Positions 39,762 to 49,745 of a DNA stretch of 64,000 bases are shown here, piece by piece. Position 1 is the first letter of the stretch; each line of letters begins with the position of its first letter. The DNA is from Opacimonas viscosa (lineage in GTDB: Bacteria > Pseudomonadota > Gammaproteobacteria > Enterobacterales > Alteromonadaceae). Where the stretch lies: contig NZ_JANATA010000017.1 of assembly GCF_024199005.1 (NCBI RefSeq), forward strand, positions 1 to 64,000, given 5' to 3'. A model generated the notes under the pieces. The model was not told the origin of the DNA. It ran no database searches and saw nothing but the letters and a program-made list of their open reading frames with translations. Position numbers and translations under genes: made by a program.

Positions 39762-40976
39762 ATGACAGGTATCCTCGGTATATTTATTCTAATTGGTTTA
39801 GCTTTAGCCTTGAGTTCACAGCGAAGCGCGATCAACTGGCGGACAGTTGGAGGTGCTTTTGCTCTCCAAGTAGGCATTGCTCTATTCATTTTATATGTTC
39901 CAGCAGGTGTCGCAGCTTTGCTCACAGTAACAGAATTTGTTGCCAATATTATTGCGTTTGCCGATCAAGGCATTAACTTTGTTTTCGGTGCTGTAGGAAA
40001 TAAATCACTTGGCTTTATTTTTGCCTTTAACGTATTACCCGTCATTATTTTCTTTTCTTCATTAATTGCTGTGTTATATCACTTGGGTGTTATGAAATGG
40101 GTGATCAATATCATAGGGGGGGCTTTACAAAAACTCCTCGGCACAAGTCGTCCTGAGTCCATGTCTGCCGCAGCCAATATCTTTGTCGGGCAAACCGAGG
40201 CTCCTTTGGTGGTTCGTCCATTTATACCAAAGATGACACAATCAGAACTTTTTGCTGTTATGGTCGGTGGCTTAGCATCGATAGCAGGTTCAATTATGGC
40301 TGGTTATGCGGGGATTGGAGTGGAATTAAAATATCTCTTAGCCGCTAGTTTTATGGCGGCACCTGCCGGCCTATTAATGGCCAAAATTATTCTGCCAGAA
40401 ACGCAGACGCCACATAATGATTTAGCCGTGGTCCAATCCAATGACGCAGAGCATGCCTTTGCGAATGTCTTTGACGCAGCTGCCTCCGGAGCATCCTCCG
40501 GGTTGCAACTCGCTTTAAACGTAGGAGCAATGTTATTGGCGTTTGTCGCCTTAATCGCTATGCTCAACGGTATCATTGGTTGGGCAGGTGGTTTATTTGG
40601 GCAAGAAAACCTGACATTTGAACAGATCTTGGGTGTGCTATTAGCGCCATTAGCATGGGCGATTGGGGTTGATTGGTCTGAGGCACAGTTAGCGGGGAGT
40701 TTTATTGGCCAAAAGATTGTCGTCAACGAGTTTGTCGCTTATTTGAGCTTTGTCGATGTATCTGGCGAGTTATCCCCAAAAACGCAAGCAATCATTACGT
40801 TTGCACTATGCGGTTTCGCTAACTTTTCATCTATTGCTATCTTGATGGGGGGGATTGGTGCGATGGCACCGTCACGTCGCAAAGACATCGCTCGTCTTGG
40901 TTTAAAAGCGGTCTGTGCAGCCACGCTAGCGAACCTCATGAGTGCGGCCTTAGCTGGCATCTTTTTATCATTCTAA
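39762..40976 (+). CDS. nupC: Concentrative nucleoside transporter (NupC family)
   Basis: A 404-residue inner-membrane nucleoside/cation symporter. [13 protein letters not shown] is the CNT signature near the middle, followed by [19 protein letters not shown] and, towards the C-terminus, NEFVAYLSF and [23 protein letters not shown]. The hydrophobic profile is typical of CNT proteins. It lies downstream of udk, so imported uridine would be phosphorylated at once. Confidence 0.94.
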   Translation: MTGILGIFILIGLALALSSQRSAINWRTVGGAFALQVGIALFILYVPAGVAALLTVTEFVANIIAFADQGINFVFGAVGNKSLGFIFAFNVLPVIIFFSSLIAVLYHLGVMKWVINIIGGALQKLLGTSRPESMSAAANIFVGQTEAPLVVRPFIPKMTQSELFAVMVGGLASIAGSIMAGYAGIGVELKYLLAASFMAAPAGLLMAKIILPETQTPHNDLAVVQSNDAEHAFANVFDAAASGASSGLQLALNVGAMLLAFVALIAMLNGIIGWAGGLFGQENLTFEQILGVLLAPLAWAIGVDWSEAQLAGSFIGQKIVVNEFVAYLSFVDVSGELSPKTQAIITFALCGFANFSSIAILMGGIGAMAPSRRKDIARLGLKAVCAATLANLMSAALAGIFLSF

Positions 40977-41011
40977 ACAAAATACACACTAGGTCACCAA
41001 AAGGAGTAAAC

Positions 41012-41866
41012 ATGTCACAATCTACACTGCAAGCAGTTGACTACTTGGCTCCGAATGCCAAGGAATTATTTGTCGCATCACTCAAAGAAACCGGGTTTGG
41101 GGTACTTAAAAATCACCCTGTTGAACAAGCTTCAGTACAAAGTATTTATACCAATTGGCAAACATGGTTCAATCAAGCGGATGCCGAAAAAGAAGCAAGT
41201 TTATACAATAAAGGTTCTCAAGATGGGTTTTTCCCAGCACGTATTTCAGAAACGGCGAAAGGTTTTACCCAAAAGGATATTAAAGAGTATTTTCATTATT
41301 ATCCTTGGGGGCAGTGTCCTGCTGAGTTAAGAGCAGAAGTACATGATTACTACACAAAAACATCTGCTTTTGCTGCTGAGCTTTTAAGTTGGATTGAAGA
41401 ATTATCACCAGCGGATGTTGCAACACACTATAGTGAACCGTTGAGCTCAATGATCCAAGATTCTGAGCAGATTTTATTGCGGATTTTGCATTACCCACCT
41501 CTTGACGGTGATGAAGAAGCTGGGGCAATCCGAGCGGCCGCTCATGAAGATATTAATCTGATTACGATCTTACCCGCAGCTAATGAACCTGGACTTCAGG
41601 TACAAGCCAAAGATGGTTCTTGGTTAGACGTACCAAGTGATTTCGGGAATCTGATCATTAATATTGGTGACATGCTCCAAGAGGCATCTGCAGGTTACTT
41701 CCCATCTACCTCGCATCGAGTTATCAACCCCCAAGGGGCTGATATGTCAAAGTCTCGTATATCATTACCGTTGTTTTTGCACCCTCGCCCAGATGTTGTA
41801 CTATCGGATAAGCATACTGCAAAAAGCTATTTAACTGAGCGCTTGACCGAGCTGGGTGTTATCTAA
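41012..41866 (+). CDS. 2-oxoglutarate/Fe(II) oxygenase, isopenicillin-N-synthase family
   Basis: A 284-residue non-haem iron oxygenase. The facial triad is H178 and D180 (AAHEDINLITIL) and H235 (STSHRVINP). R249/S251 in SRISLPLF form the RxS motif that binds 2-oxoglutarate. The N-terminal DIOX_N-like part begins at YLAPNAKELFVASLKETGFGVLKNH. Members of this superfamily hydroxylate or desaturate small molecules; the substrate here is not predictable. It follows nupC by 35 bp with an AAGGAG ribosome site and could share its transcript. Confidence 0.88.
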   Translation: MSQSTLQAVDYLAPNAKELFVASLKETGFGVLKNHPVEQASVQSIYTNWQTWFNQADAEKEASLYNKGSQDGFFPARISETAKGFTQKDIKEYFHYYPWGQCPAELRAEVHDYYTKTSAFAAELLSWIEELSPADVATHYSEPLSSMIQDSEQILLRILHYPPLDGDEEAGAIRAAAHEDINLITILPAANEPGLQVQAKDGSWLDVPSDFGNLIINIGDMLQEASAGYFPSTSHRVINPQGADMSKSRISLPLFLHPRPDVVLSDKHTAKSYLTERLTELGVI

Positions 41867-41890
41867 TACTCCAGCTAGTGGGTCCGCAAG

Positions 41891-42370
41891 CTAAATAATA
41901 GGCTTATCCAAATTACCCACTTCTAGTAATGGAGCAGCATCGAGCTTTTCAGCATCCATCATGGTCGCGATGCGTTGCATCGTGGCGACCATCTGTGACT
42001 TCTCCCACTCTTCTAGAGCGGAAAAACGGTTCACAAAATGTTCTTGCAAGGGTAGTGGTGCTTTGTCCAAGGCTTCCTGCCCAGATTCCGTCAAAAATAC
42101 TCCAACACGACGCTTATCTTCTGTGCTGCGGATCCTACTGATTAAGGTTCTCGCTTCCATTCTATCCAAAATGCTCGTGACAGTGGCAGGACTAAGATTA
42201 ATACTTTCAGCAATCTGCTTTACCATCACGCCAGGACGTTTACCGACTTCTTGGAGGACAATCAGTTGCGGTCCTGTTAATCCAACTTCTCGACTTAGCT
42301 GCTTTGAGCGCATATCAATCGCACGGATAACTTTACGTAAAGCAACTAATAATTCTTCATCTTTTAACAT
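41891..42370 (-). CDS. MarR-family transcriptional regulator
   Basis: A 159-residue winged-helix regulator with the usual MarR layout: a dimerisation helix, GLTGPQLIVLQEVGKRPGV, the recognition helix region INLSPATVTSILDRMEARTLI, the wing RIRSTEDKRRVGVFLT, and C-terminal helices. It starts 14 bp after the stop of the BCCT transporter gene on the same strand. It is therefore likely co-transcribed with that transporter and may regulate it in response to an osmolyte or its precursor. Confidence 0.92.
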   Translation of the reverse strand: MLKDEELLVALRKVIRAIDMRSKQLSREVGLTGPQLIVLQEVGKRPGVMVKQIAESINLSPATVTSILDRMEARTLISRIRSTEDKRRVGVFLTESGQEALDKAPLPLQEHFVNRFSALEEWEKSQMVATMQRIATMMDAEKLDAAPLLEVGNLDKPII

Positions 42371-42384
42371 GAATATTTGTTCTC

Positions 42385-44352
42385 TTATTTTAACAAATGC
42401 AGGAAATGAACGTGTTTTTGATACTGCTCAACTACGTCGTTAATAATCGCTTCTTCTGGCCAGCTCATAATATCATAATCCAGACCACCCTCAGCTAAAT
42501 GCACTTCTGCCCTGAAGTACGATTGTTCTTCATCTTCAGCATTTGCTTCTTCAATCAAATCTGGCTGAATATGAGTACGTGCCCTCACCGTATATACAAA
42601 GTCTGGTTGCTCCACATGTTCAACCACCAATGTCATCTTATCCGCTTCGATGAGTACGGAACTATTAATTTGATTATTTTGTAATTCTGCGGCCACCTTA
42701 TCTAAAGCCGGTCGCACCTTGTCATTCAAAAAGCCCAAAACTTTAGATTTTGATGGAAAATTCACAATAATCGATAGACGTTTTTTCCAGTCATCATTTT
42801 TACTTGCAGGGGCTTGTGGCACAGCAACATTCATTGCTTGCTGTTTAGTTGACTCAATACTCAACGCTGTAAATGTGCCGTAAATGGCAATTAGCAATAC
42901 CACCGTAAAGGGTAATGCACTGACAATCGACATTGTTTGTAAGGCCGATAAGCCACCATTAACCAGTAAAATACAAGCCACAACCCCAATAACAATGGTC
43001 CAATAAAAACGCTGCCATAACGGTGTATCATTATTACCATTACTGGCCAACATATCAATAACCATAGCGCCAGAGTCACACGATGTGACGAAAAATACAA
43101 TGACCATAATTAGTGCAATAAATGATATAACATTGGTAAATGGTAAGGTTTCTAGGAAAGTAAATAGTGCTAGAGAGGCATCCGCAGAAACCGTGTCTGC
43201 GAGCTCTGTCATGCCTTGGGTATGAATCAATTCAATACCACTATTGCCAAACACGGTCATCCAAATAAATGTAAAACCTGATGGAATAAAAAGCACTCCT
43301 GTCAAAAATTCACGTATCGTGCGTCCTCTCGAGATACGCGCAATAAACATTCCAACAAAAGGTGACCATGAGAGCCACCACGCCCAATAAAAAATGGTCC
43401 AACCGCCAATCCAATCGGTTTTTTGATAAGCAAATAGGTTAAACGTGTTATGTACGATATCAGATAAATAGTTTCCTAAGTTTTGGACGAAGGCTTGTAA
43501 CAAAAATAAGCTCGGCCCCAATATCAATACAAATAGCAACAAGCATACCGCTAAAATCATATTGGTTTGTGATAAGTATTTAATACCCTTATCTAAGCCA
43601 GTACACACGGAAATTAAAGCTAAACCGGTCACAAATACGATGATCATCAATTGGATATTTAAAGAGATACCGGTACCAAATAAGTAATCAATCCCTGAGT
43701 TAATTTGCATGACACCAAAACCCAGTGAGGTAATGACACCAAAAATAGTACTAATTACGGCAAAGACATCGACCAAATCTCCTCGCCAAGAATATATTTT
43801 GTCTCCAATCAAAGGGTGCAAGGCTGAACGGATAGTCAAAGGCAAATTATGCCGAAAGGAGAAATACGCGAGGATTAAGGCTACTACTGCATAGATTGCC
43901 CAGCCGTGTAACCCCCAGTGAAAAAAGGTCATTTTCATCGCTTCACGGGTGGCTTCAATCGAATTAGGTTCAGCTGTGGGCGGTGCCATATAATGCATAA
44001 CCGGCTCTGCTACACCGAAAAACATCAAACCAATCCCCATACCTGCAGAAAACAACATGGCCAACCAGGTCAACGTTGTATAATCAGGTACCGCATGATC
44101 TGGTCCTAATTTGATATGCCCATGGCGAGATACACAAAGGTAGGCCACGGCAACAAGTATACCAGCGACAGAAATCACATAAAACCAGCCCGCAGTATCC
44201 ACAATATAAGATTGCATACTGACAAAGAAGCTTTCCATATATGCAGGAAAGGCGACTGTCGCACACACCAGTAGTAACACTAAAATGCTAGAACTGATAA
44301 AAACCTTTTTGTTCAATTTATTAGGGTTATAACTATTTTTATTATTACTCAT
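42385..44352 (-). CDS. BCCT-family choline/betaine transporter
   Basis: A 655-residue betaine-carnitine-choline transporter with about 12 membrane helices. The core signature FYWAWWLSWSPFVGMFIARISRGRTIREF and the FSAGMGIGLMFFGVAEPVMHY segment are intact. A long hydrophilic C-terminal tail (about residues 510-655) resembles that of BetT-type choline transporters, where it affects osmotic activation. Together with the adjacent MarR gene it suggests uptake of choline or glycine betaine. No betA or betB lies in the window, so the exact substrate is open. Confidence 0.92.
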   Translation of the reverse strand: MSNNKNSYNPNKLNKKVFISSSILVLLLVCATVAFPAYMESFFVSMQSYIVDTAGWFYVISVAGILVAVAYLCVSRHGHIKLGPDHAVPDYTTLTWLAMLFSAGMGIGLMFFGVAEPVMHYMAPPTAEPNSIEATREAMKMTFFHWGLHGWAIYAVVALILAYFSFRHNLPLTIRSALHPLIGDKIYSWRGDLVDVFAVISTIFGVITSLGFGVMQINSGIDYLFGTGISLNIQLMIIVFVTGLALISVCTGLDKGIKYLSQTNMILAVCLLLFVLILGPSLFLLQAFVQNLGNYLSDIVHNTFNLFAYQKTDWIGGWTIFYWAWWLSWSPFVGMFIARISRGRTIREFLTGVLFIPSGFTFIWMTVFGNSGIELIHTQGMTELADTVSADASLALFTFLETLPFTNVISFIALIMVIVFFVTSCDSGAMVIDMLASNGNNDTPLWQRFYWTIVIGVVACILLVNGGLSALQTMSIVSALPFTVVLLIAIYGTFTALSIESTKQQAMNVAVPQAPASKNDDWKKRLSIIVNFPSKSKVLGFLNDKVRPALDKVAAELQNNQINSSVLIEADKMTLVVEHVEQPDFVYTVRARTHIQPDLIEEANAEDEEQSYFRAEVHLAEGGLDYDIMSWPEEAIINDVVEQYQKHVHFLHLLK

Positions 44353-44639
44353 TGAGTTTTGCTATCTTTTTGGTTTATTTAACACCTATTATTTTGACGT
44401 TATTCTTGGTTTTAAGCAATATATATCCCTTAACATCCCAAACATGGTCTGTGTATTTCATTTTTTGTATAAAAAACAACCATCATACATGTACCTGTAG
44501 AACCGTAACTAGACCAGTCAGACCATAATCTCATTCGTATACAATTAATTAGTACACTAGCTAATTTGCAATTTTTTGTCGTTAAAGTAAACTATGCCCC
44601 GAGTTAAATTGATTTCACTTCAAACTAAATGGTATATAA

Positions 44640-47114
44640 ATGAAACACATTAAAGGTAATCACAAGTTACCTCAACGTTCAAAAATCACCCTTGCAGTCT
44701 GTTCTGCACTAGCCCTTTCATCTGCTTCAGCGTTTGCCAATACGGCTGTTGACCAAGCTAAAATCGAAACGATTGAAGTGACAGCGACCAAACGCACACA
44801 AAATATTCAAGAAACACCTGTTGCTGTACAAGCAATGAGTGGTAAGCAATTAAAAGAACAAAACATCAGTAACTTTGATGATTTCGCTCGCTATGCTCCC
44901 AACATTACCCTAGGCGGTCGTGGACCTGGTCAGGCAGATGTCTTTATTCGTGGTATGGCTATCCAACCTATTACCGTTATGCTGTCAGGTGCCCAAGGAA
45001 CGATGCCTAATGTGGCCCTTTATATTGACGAGCAACCGGTTACTGCGCCAGGGCGTAATCTAGATTTATATGCAACAGATTTAGAACGTATCGAAGTATT
45101 ACCAGGACCTCAAGGCACATTATTTGGTGCTAGTTCACAAGCTGGTACGATTCGTTATATTACGAATAAACCAAGCTTAGGCGGCTTTGAAGCGGGTTTC
45201 AGTACAAAATTAGAAAACACTAAACACGGTGAAATGAGCACTTCTGCAGAAGGTTTTGTCAATATCCCTTTGACCGACGATTTAGCCTTCCGCGCGACTA
45301 TGTATAGCGTAAACCGTGGTGGTTATATCGATAACGTTGCTGGTTCTTTTACATTGGATCCAGCTATAAACCCTCAATCATCTGTAGATTTAGGTCCAGA
45401 TGCATCTTATGAAGCGGTCACGAACCAAGCATTAGTAGAAGATGACTTCAACGATAGTTTTTACCAAGGCGGTCGTTTTGGTTTGAAGTATTTTATCAAC
45501 GATAGTTGGTCTTTATTACTCCAACACACCACACAATCTTTGGGTGCGGATGGGGTATTTGATTACGATCCAGAGGTCGGAGACTTAGCAGTATCACGTT
45601 ATTTCCCCGATGCATTACGCGATGATGTAAATTTAACATCATGGGTACTTGAAGGTGAAGTTAACGATTTAGACATCGTATATGCAGGGGCCTTCTTGGA
45701 CCGTGAAGTAGAACAGTCTATCGATTATACGGGTTACAACAACTCAGGTGGCTTTATTGCATATTATACGTGTACATATACGAACCCTGATTATGTAGTG
45801 AACTACAATATTGATCCTCAATTCATCACTGAAAACCGTGAGTGTAAAGATCCGACTAAAGGATTCCAAACTCAACAACAACACAATCGTATGACCCATG
45901 AGTTACGTGTTTCAGCTGATCCAACCGAACGTTTGAGTATTACTGCCGGTATTTATATGGATTCAACTAAAATCGAAACACTTGATGACTGGATCTACCC
46001 GGCGGTTAAAGAGTTAGGCTTTGCGCCTAATGCCCCTATTGCTGCTGCGGTGAGCATCTCAGATGCAACGCGTCCAGCTGATGTTGCATTCTTCAATGAT
46101 ATCACGCGTACAGAAGATCAAATCGCTGTTTTCAGTGAAGCGACTTATGCAATATCTGATAAGTTAAAAGCAACGCTTGGTCTACGTTGGTATGATTTAG
46201 AAACCGATTTCGAAGGTTCATCTAACTTTGCAGATGGTATCTTCCAAGGTTCAGTCAATACTGACCGAGGTCGTGATTACGACGCTTCTGGTGGCCACAC
46301 GACAGAGCCTTTGCAAGAAGATGGCGTGATCCCTAAATTTAGCATAGCATATCAAGCAACGAACCGAATTATGTACTATGCCACATATTCTGAAGGTTTC
46401 CGTCCAGGTGGTTTTAACCGCGGTGGTGGTGTTGCTTCACGTAACCCTGATTTCCCAATGGTAGGAACGACTTATGGTACGGATGATGTGACCAACTATG
46501 AATTTGGTTGGAAAACATTATTACTCGACCAAAACTTGCGTTTCAACGGTAATGCTTACTTTATCGAGTGGGATAACATGCAGACATCGCGTTTTGACCC
46601 ACAAAACGTATCTATCTTGACGTTCATTGAAAACGCGGCGAGTTCTGAAATCAGAGGTATTGAAACTGATCTCGAATATATCGCGACAGATAACCTCACC
46701 TTATATGGTGCATTCTCATTCAACGATACTGAGTTGACTGAAGTAAACGCACAAGTTATCGAAATGGCACCTATTGGCTCTACGCTACCTGTAACTCCTA
46801 AAACCCAAGGTAATATTAGAGCTCGTTATGATTGGTCAAACGCTGGATTCGACTTCGATTGGCAAGTCGCTATGCAGTTCGCAGCAAAAAGTTACAGCTC
46901 AATTGTTGCTGAAGAACGTTTTGCACAAGACAGCTACTCATTATTTAATGCATCAGTAGGTGCAGAAAAAGATGGCTGGCGTGTTAGACTATACGTAGAT
47001 AACGTTACTGATGAACGTGCAACATTGTTTATTAACAATCAAGATGACATTAGTCGCATTAGCACTAACCGTCCTCGCACCATTGGTATGAGTGTAAATT
47101 ATACGTATTACTAA
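44640..47114 (+). CDS. TonB-dependent receptor
   Basis: An 824-residue outer-membrane receptor. The signal peptide ends near AFA-NT. The TonB-box-like IETIEVTATKR follows, then a plug domain (about 55-170, VFIRGM, VALYIDEQPV, LPGPQGTLFGASSQAGTIRYITNKP) and a 22-strand-type barrel ending in an aromatic-rich SVNYTYY. This resembles the catecholate/FecA-like branch often used for unknown organic substrates. A TPR-sulfotransferase gene begins 9 bp after the stop, a recurring pairing that suggests a joint function. The upstream gap of 287 bp shows no gene. Confidence 0.92.
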   Translation: MKHIKGNHKLPQRSKITLAVCSALALSSASAFANTAVDQAKIETIEVTATKRTQNIQETPVAVQAMSGKQLKEQNISNFDDFARYAPNITLGGRGPGQADVFIRGMAIQPITVMLSGAQGTMPNVALYIDEQPVTAPGRNLDLYATDLERIEVLPGPQGTLFGASSQAGTIRYITNKPSLGGFEAGFSTKLENTKHGEMSTSAEGFVNIPLTDDLAFRATMYSVNRGGYIDNVAGSFTLDPAINPQSSVDLGPDASYEAVTNQALVEDDFNDSFYQGGRFGLKYFINDSWSLLLQHTTQSLGADGVFDYDPEVGDLAVSRYFPDALRDDVNLTSWVLEGEVNDLDIVYAGAFLDREVEQSIDYTGYNNSGGFIAYYTCTYTNPDYVVNYNIDPQFITENRECKDPTKGFQTQQQHNRMTHELRVSADPTERLSITAGIYMDSTKIETLDDWIYPAVKELGFAPNAPIAAAVSISDATRPADVAFFNDITRTEDQIAVFSEATYAISDKLKATLGLRWYDLETDFEGSSNFADGIFQGSVNTDRGRDYDASGGHTTEPLQEDGVIPKFSIAYQATNRIMYYATYSEGFRPGGFNRGGGVASRNPDFPMVGTTYGTDDVTNYEFGWKTLLLDQNLRFNGNAYFIEWDNMQTSRFDPQNVSILTFIENAASSEIRGIETDLEYIATDNLTLYGAFSFNDTELTEVNAQVIEMAPIGSTLPVTPKTQGNIRARYDWSNAGFDFDWQVAMQFAAKSYSSIVAEERFAQDSYSLFNASVGAEKDGWRVRLYVDNVTDERATLFINNQDDISRISTNRPRTIGMSVNYTYY

Positions 47115-47123
47115 GGTCTTTCT

Positions 47124-49118
47124 ATGTCCGTTGCAAGCACGGATTTAAGATCAATTAAACGCATGATGCAGCAGCAAAATTTTGCTGCTGCATTACGCGA
47201 TATTGATTTGATTTTAAACACCTCCGACACCCAAACACCTACTTATCCTAAAGCTTTTCTCATCGAAATCGCTTATCTAAAGGCGGCATGTTTACGCTAT
47301 TTAGAACATCCTTCAGAAGCGTTACACGAGTTACAAAAACTACAAAAAATGGCGCCTGACTTTGCCAAGGGCTTTCAAGAACAAGGCCATTGTCATCGCG
47401 TATTAGGACAAACCGAACTTGCTATTCTAGCCTTCCAAAGAGCAGTCAACCTGCATCCTGCATTAGTCGCTAGCTGGAAACAGCTACATGCATTATTTAC
47501 CCTACAAAAAGAAGATGCATTAGCGTCACAAGCACAAACTCGCGTGCATGAACTCAGCCGCTTACCTCCTCCCATCTTGCAAGCGACAGGTTTATACCAT
47601 GAAGGGAAATTAGCTATTGCTGAACGGATGACTCGCGATTTTCTCAAACAAGCCCCCAAGAACGTTCCGGGGATGCGCTTATTAGCCCAAATTGCAAAAC
47701 AGTTGTATATCCTGGAAGATGCAGAAATTTTATTAGCTGCAGCACAAAAACTGTCACCTGACGATCTGACCTTAGAACTAGAACTCATTGAGATTTTACA
47801 AAAACGTCAGAAACACAGTGCTGCATATCACTCCGCCCAAACTTGTCACGCAAAGTATCCCAAAGAACCCATGGCGACGTTGGCCTTGGCTAACCAATGT
47901 ATGGGTATCAATGAAGTCGATATGGCAATCACTCACTTTACTGAGGTCATTCAAGCGCTGCCACAGCATGCAAATGTTTATATTCAACGCGGTCATGCCT
48001 ATAAAACCATCGGGCAGACAGATTTAGCCGTTGCTGATTATCAGCATGCGTATACCTTGAAAGCAGATTTTGGGGACGCTTATTGGAGCCTTGCTAACTT
48101 AAAAACATATCAGTTTAGTGACGTTGAAATCGCACAAATGCTGCGTTTAGTGCATGACGATTTTGTACTGAATAACGAAAAATACCATATGGCATTTGCT
48201 TTGGGTAAAGCGTATGAGGATCAAAAAGACTATGGTAAATCTTATGAATATTATGCCTTAGGAAACACGTTAAAAGCATCTGAACTCGGATATGAAGCAG
48301 AGAAAGTCAGTCTACAAATGTCTGAACAAATCACGCATTGCCCACCGAGTATTTTTAGTGACAATCTCTCTGAGTGTACCGATCCTGCTCCTATATTCAT
48401 TGTTGGCTTACCACGCGCGGGTTCGACATTATTAGAACAAATCCTGGCTTCTCATTCGCAAATTGAGGGAACGAGTGAATTACCTCATATAATGGCTTTC
48501 GCCCGACGTTTATCAGGAAATAAACGAGCTGCACCTGAATATCCAGCCAATCTACAAAGCTTAGACGTAGCCACACTCACTGCGCTAGGGAATGAGTTTA
48601 TCAAAGAAACACAGATACACCGAACGGGAACCCCCTATTTTATTGATAAAATGCCCAATAACTTTAGACACCTTGGTCTGATCAAAAAAATATTACCCCA
48701 TGCAAAAATTATTGATGCCCGCCGGGAGCCTATGGCATGTTGTTTTAGTGGGTATAAACAGTTATTTGCCGAAGGCCAAGAGTTTTCTTATCGACAGACT
48801 GATATTGCGCGCTACTACGACGATTATATCCGCTTGATGGATCATTGGCAGACATGTTTCCCTGAAAATATTCTCAAAGTACAGCATGAGGATATTTTGG
48901 ACGATTTAGAAGGCCAAGTACGTAAGATGCTAGATTTTTTAGGGGTAGATTTTGAAGAAAGTTGTTTGACGTTTTATGCTACCAAGCGCAATGTCAAAAC
49001 GCCAAGTGCGGAACAAGTACGACAACCTATCAGTCAAAAAGCGCGATACCAATGGCAGCATTATGCTCCGTATTTAACGGATCTCACCAAACACTTTGAC
49101 AGCACCGGTCCGCTTTAA
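47124..49118 (+). CDS. TPR-repeat sulfotransferase
   Basis: A 664-residue two-part protein. Residues about 10-395 are tetratricopeptide repeats. Residues about 420-650 are a sulfotransferase domain with the PAPS 5'-phosphosulfate loop in PIFIVGLPRAGSTLLEQ (about 424-439) and the 3'-phosphate motif in IIDARREPMACCFSGYKQLF (about 529-548). No signal peptide is present, so it should act in the cytoplasm with PAPS as donor. The start ATG has AAGG at seven bases and lies 9 bp after the receptor stop. Its 3' end overlaps the convergent exonuclease gene by 45 bp. The acceptor is unknown. Confidence 0.9.
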   Translation: MSVASTDLRSIKRMMQQQNFAAALRDIDLILNTSDTQTPTYPKAFLIEIAYLKAACLRYLEHPSEALHELQKLQKMAPDFAKGFQEQGHCHRVLGQTELAILAFQRAVNLHPALVASWKQLHALFTLQKEDALASQAQTRVHELSRLPPPILQATGLYHEGKLAIAERMTRDFLKQAPKNVPGMRLLAQIAKQLYILEDAEILLAAAQKLSPDDLTLELELIEILQKRQKHSAAYHSAQTCHAKYPKEPMATLALANQCMGINEVDMAITHFTEVIQALPQHANVYIQRGHAYKTIGQTDLAVADYQHAYTLKADFGDAYWSLANLKTYQFSDVEIAQMLRLVHDDFVLNNEKYHMAFALGKAYEDQKDYGKSYEYYALGNTLKASELGYEAEKVSLQMSEQITHCPPSIFSDNLSECTDPAPIFIVGLPRAGSTLLEQILASHSQIEGTSELPHIMAFARRLSGNKRAAPEYPANLQSLDVATLTALGNEFIKETQIHRTGTPYFIDKMPNNFRHLGLIKKILPHAKIIDARREPMACCFSGYKQLFAEGQEFSYRQTDIARYYDDYIRLMDHWQTCFPENILKVQHEDILDDLEGQVRKMLDFLGVDFEESCLTFYATKRNVKTPSAEQVRQPISQKARYQWQHYAPYLTDLTKHFDSTGPL

Positions 49119-49745
49119 ATCATTGAGTGTTAAGACACCTTTAGGATCGATTTGGTGACGCTGAGCTAACCAGAGCTCTAGCGTTGCTTGTGCATCATCA
49201 AGGGCATTATGTGCTGGCGCTAATGGGAAGCCAAAACGTTCTCTACACGCTCCTAGTGTCGCCGCATCACCAGGGATGACAGTGTGCTCTTTGTTGAGTT
49301 GATATAATGCCAATTGCATCGTATCTATCACCACAATATGCGGGAGGGTTGCACCTAGTTTTTGCGCTAATTTTTGTAACATAACCATATCTAATTGCGC
49401 GTTGTGAACAACAAACACCGCCTTATCGGAAAATGTCATTAACGCAGAATACATTTGGGCAGCGTGCACACCATCAATCAATGCATCTTCTGTCAACCCG
49501 TGGATCACTGGAGATTGGTCAAGATTAGTATTCGCACGAATCAGTGCATAATACGCCGTTCCCATATCAATGTTGTAATCTTGGCCTTGGATCCAACCCG
49601 CTGATAAAAACATTGCGCTTTTGGGATCTAAACCACTAAATTCAAAATCGATACTGAGCAGTGGCAAGGTATTTAACGGTACATTTTGCCATTGTCTCGG
49701 TATTGATGAATTCAATTTTAAGACTTTTTTCAGCCAACTTACCAT
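49074..49745 (-). CDS. DnaQ-like 3'-5' exonuclease
   Basis: A 223-residue DEDDh exonuclease of the DNA polymerase III epsilon type. The catalytic residues are D33/E35 (SIDFEFSGLD), D119 (HNAQLDMVML), and H179 with D184 (HNALDDAQATLEL). It starts directly at the stop of the DUF294 gene (TAAATG), so the two are coupled. A DnaQ-like gene beside a CBS/DUF294 nucleotidyltransferase gene is a familiar companion of acetate-control clusters in Vibrio and Pseudomonas, though its role there is unexplained. Confidence 0.92.
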   Translation of the reverse strand: MVSWLKKVLKLNSSIPRQWQNVPLNTLPLLSIDFEFSGLDPKSAMFLSAGWIQGQDYNIDMGTAYYALIRANTNLDQSPVIHGLTEDALIDGVHAAQMYSALMTFSDKAVFVVHNAQLDMVMLQKLAQKLGATLPHIVVIDTMQLALYQLNKEHTVIPGDAATLGACRERFGFPLAPAHNALDDAQATLELWLAQRHQIDPKGVLTLNDLKRTGAVKVFGEIR

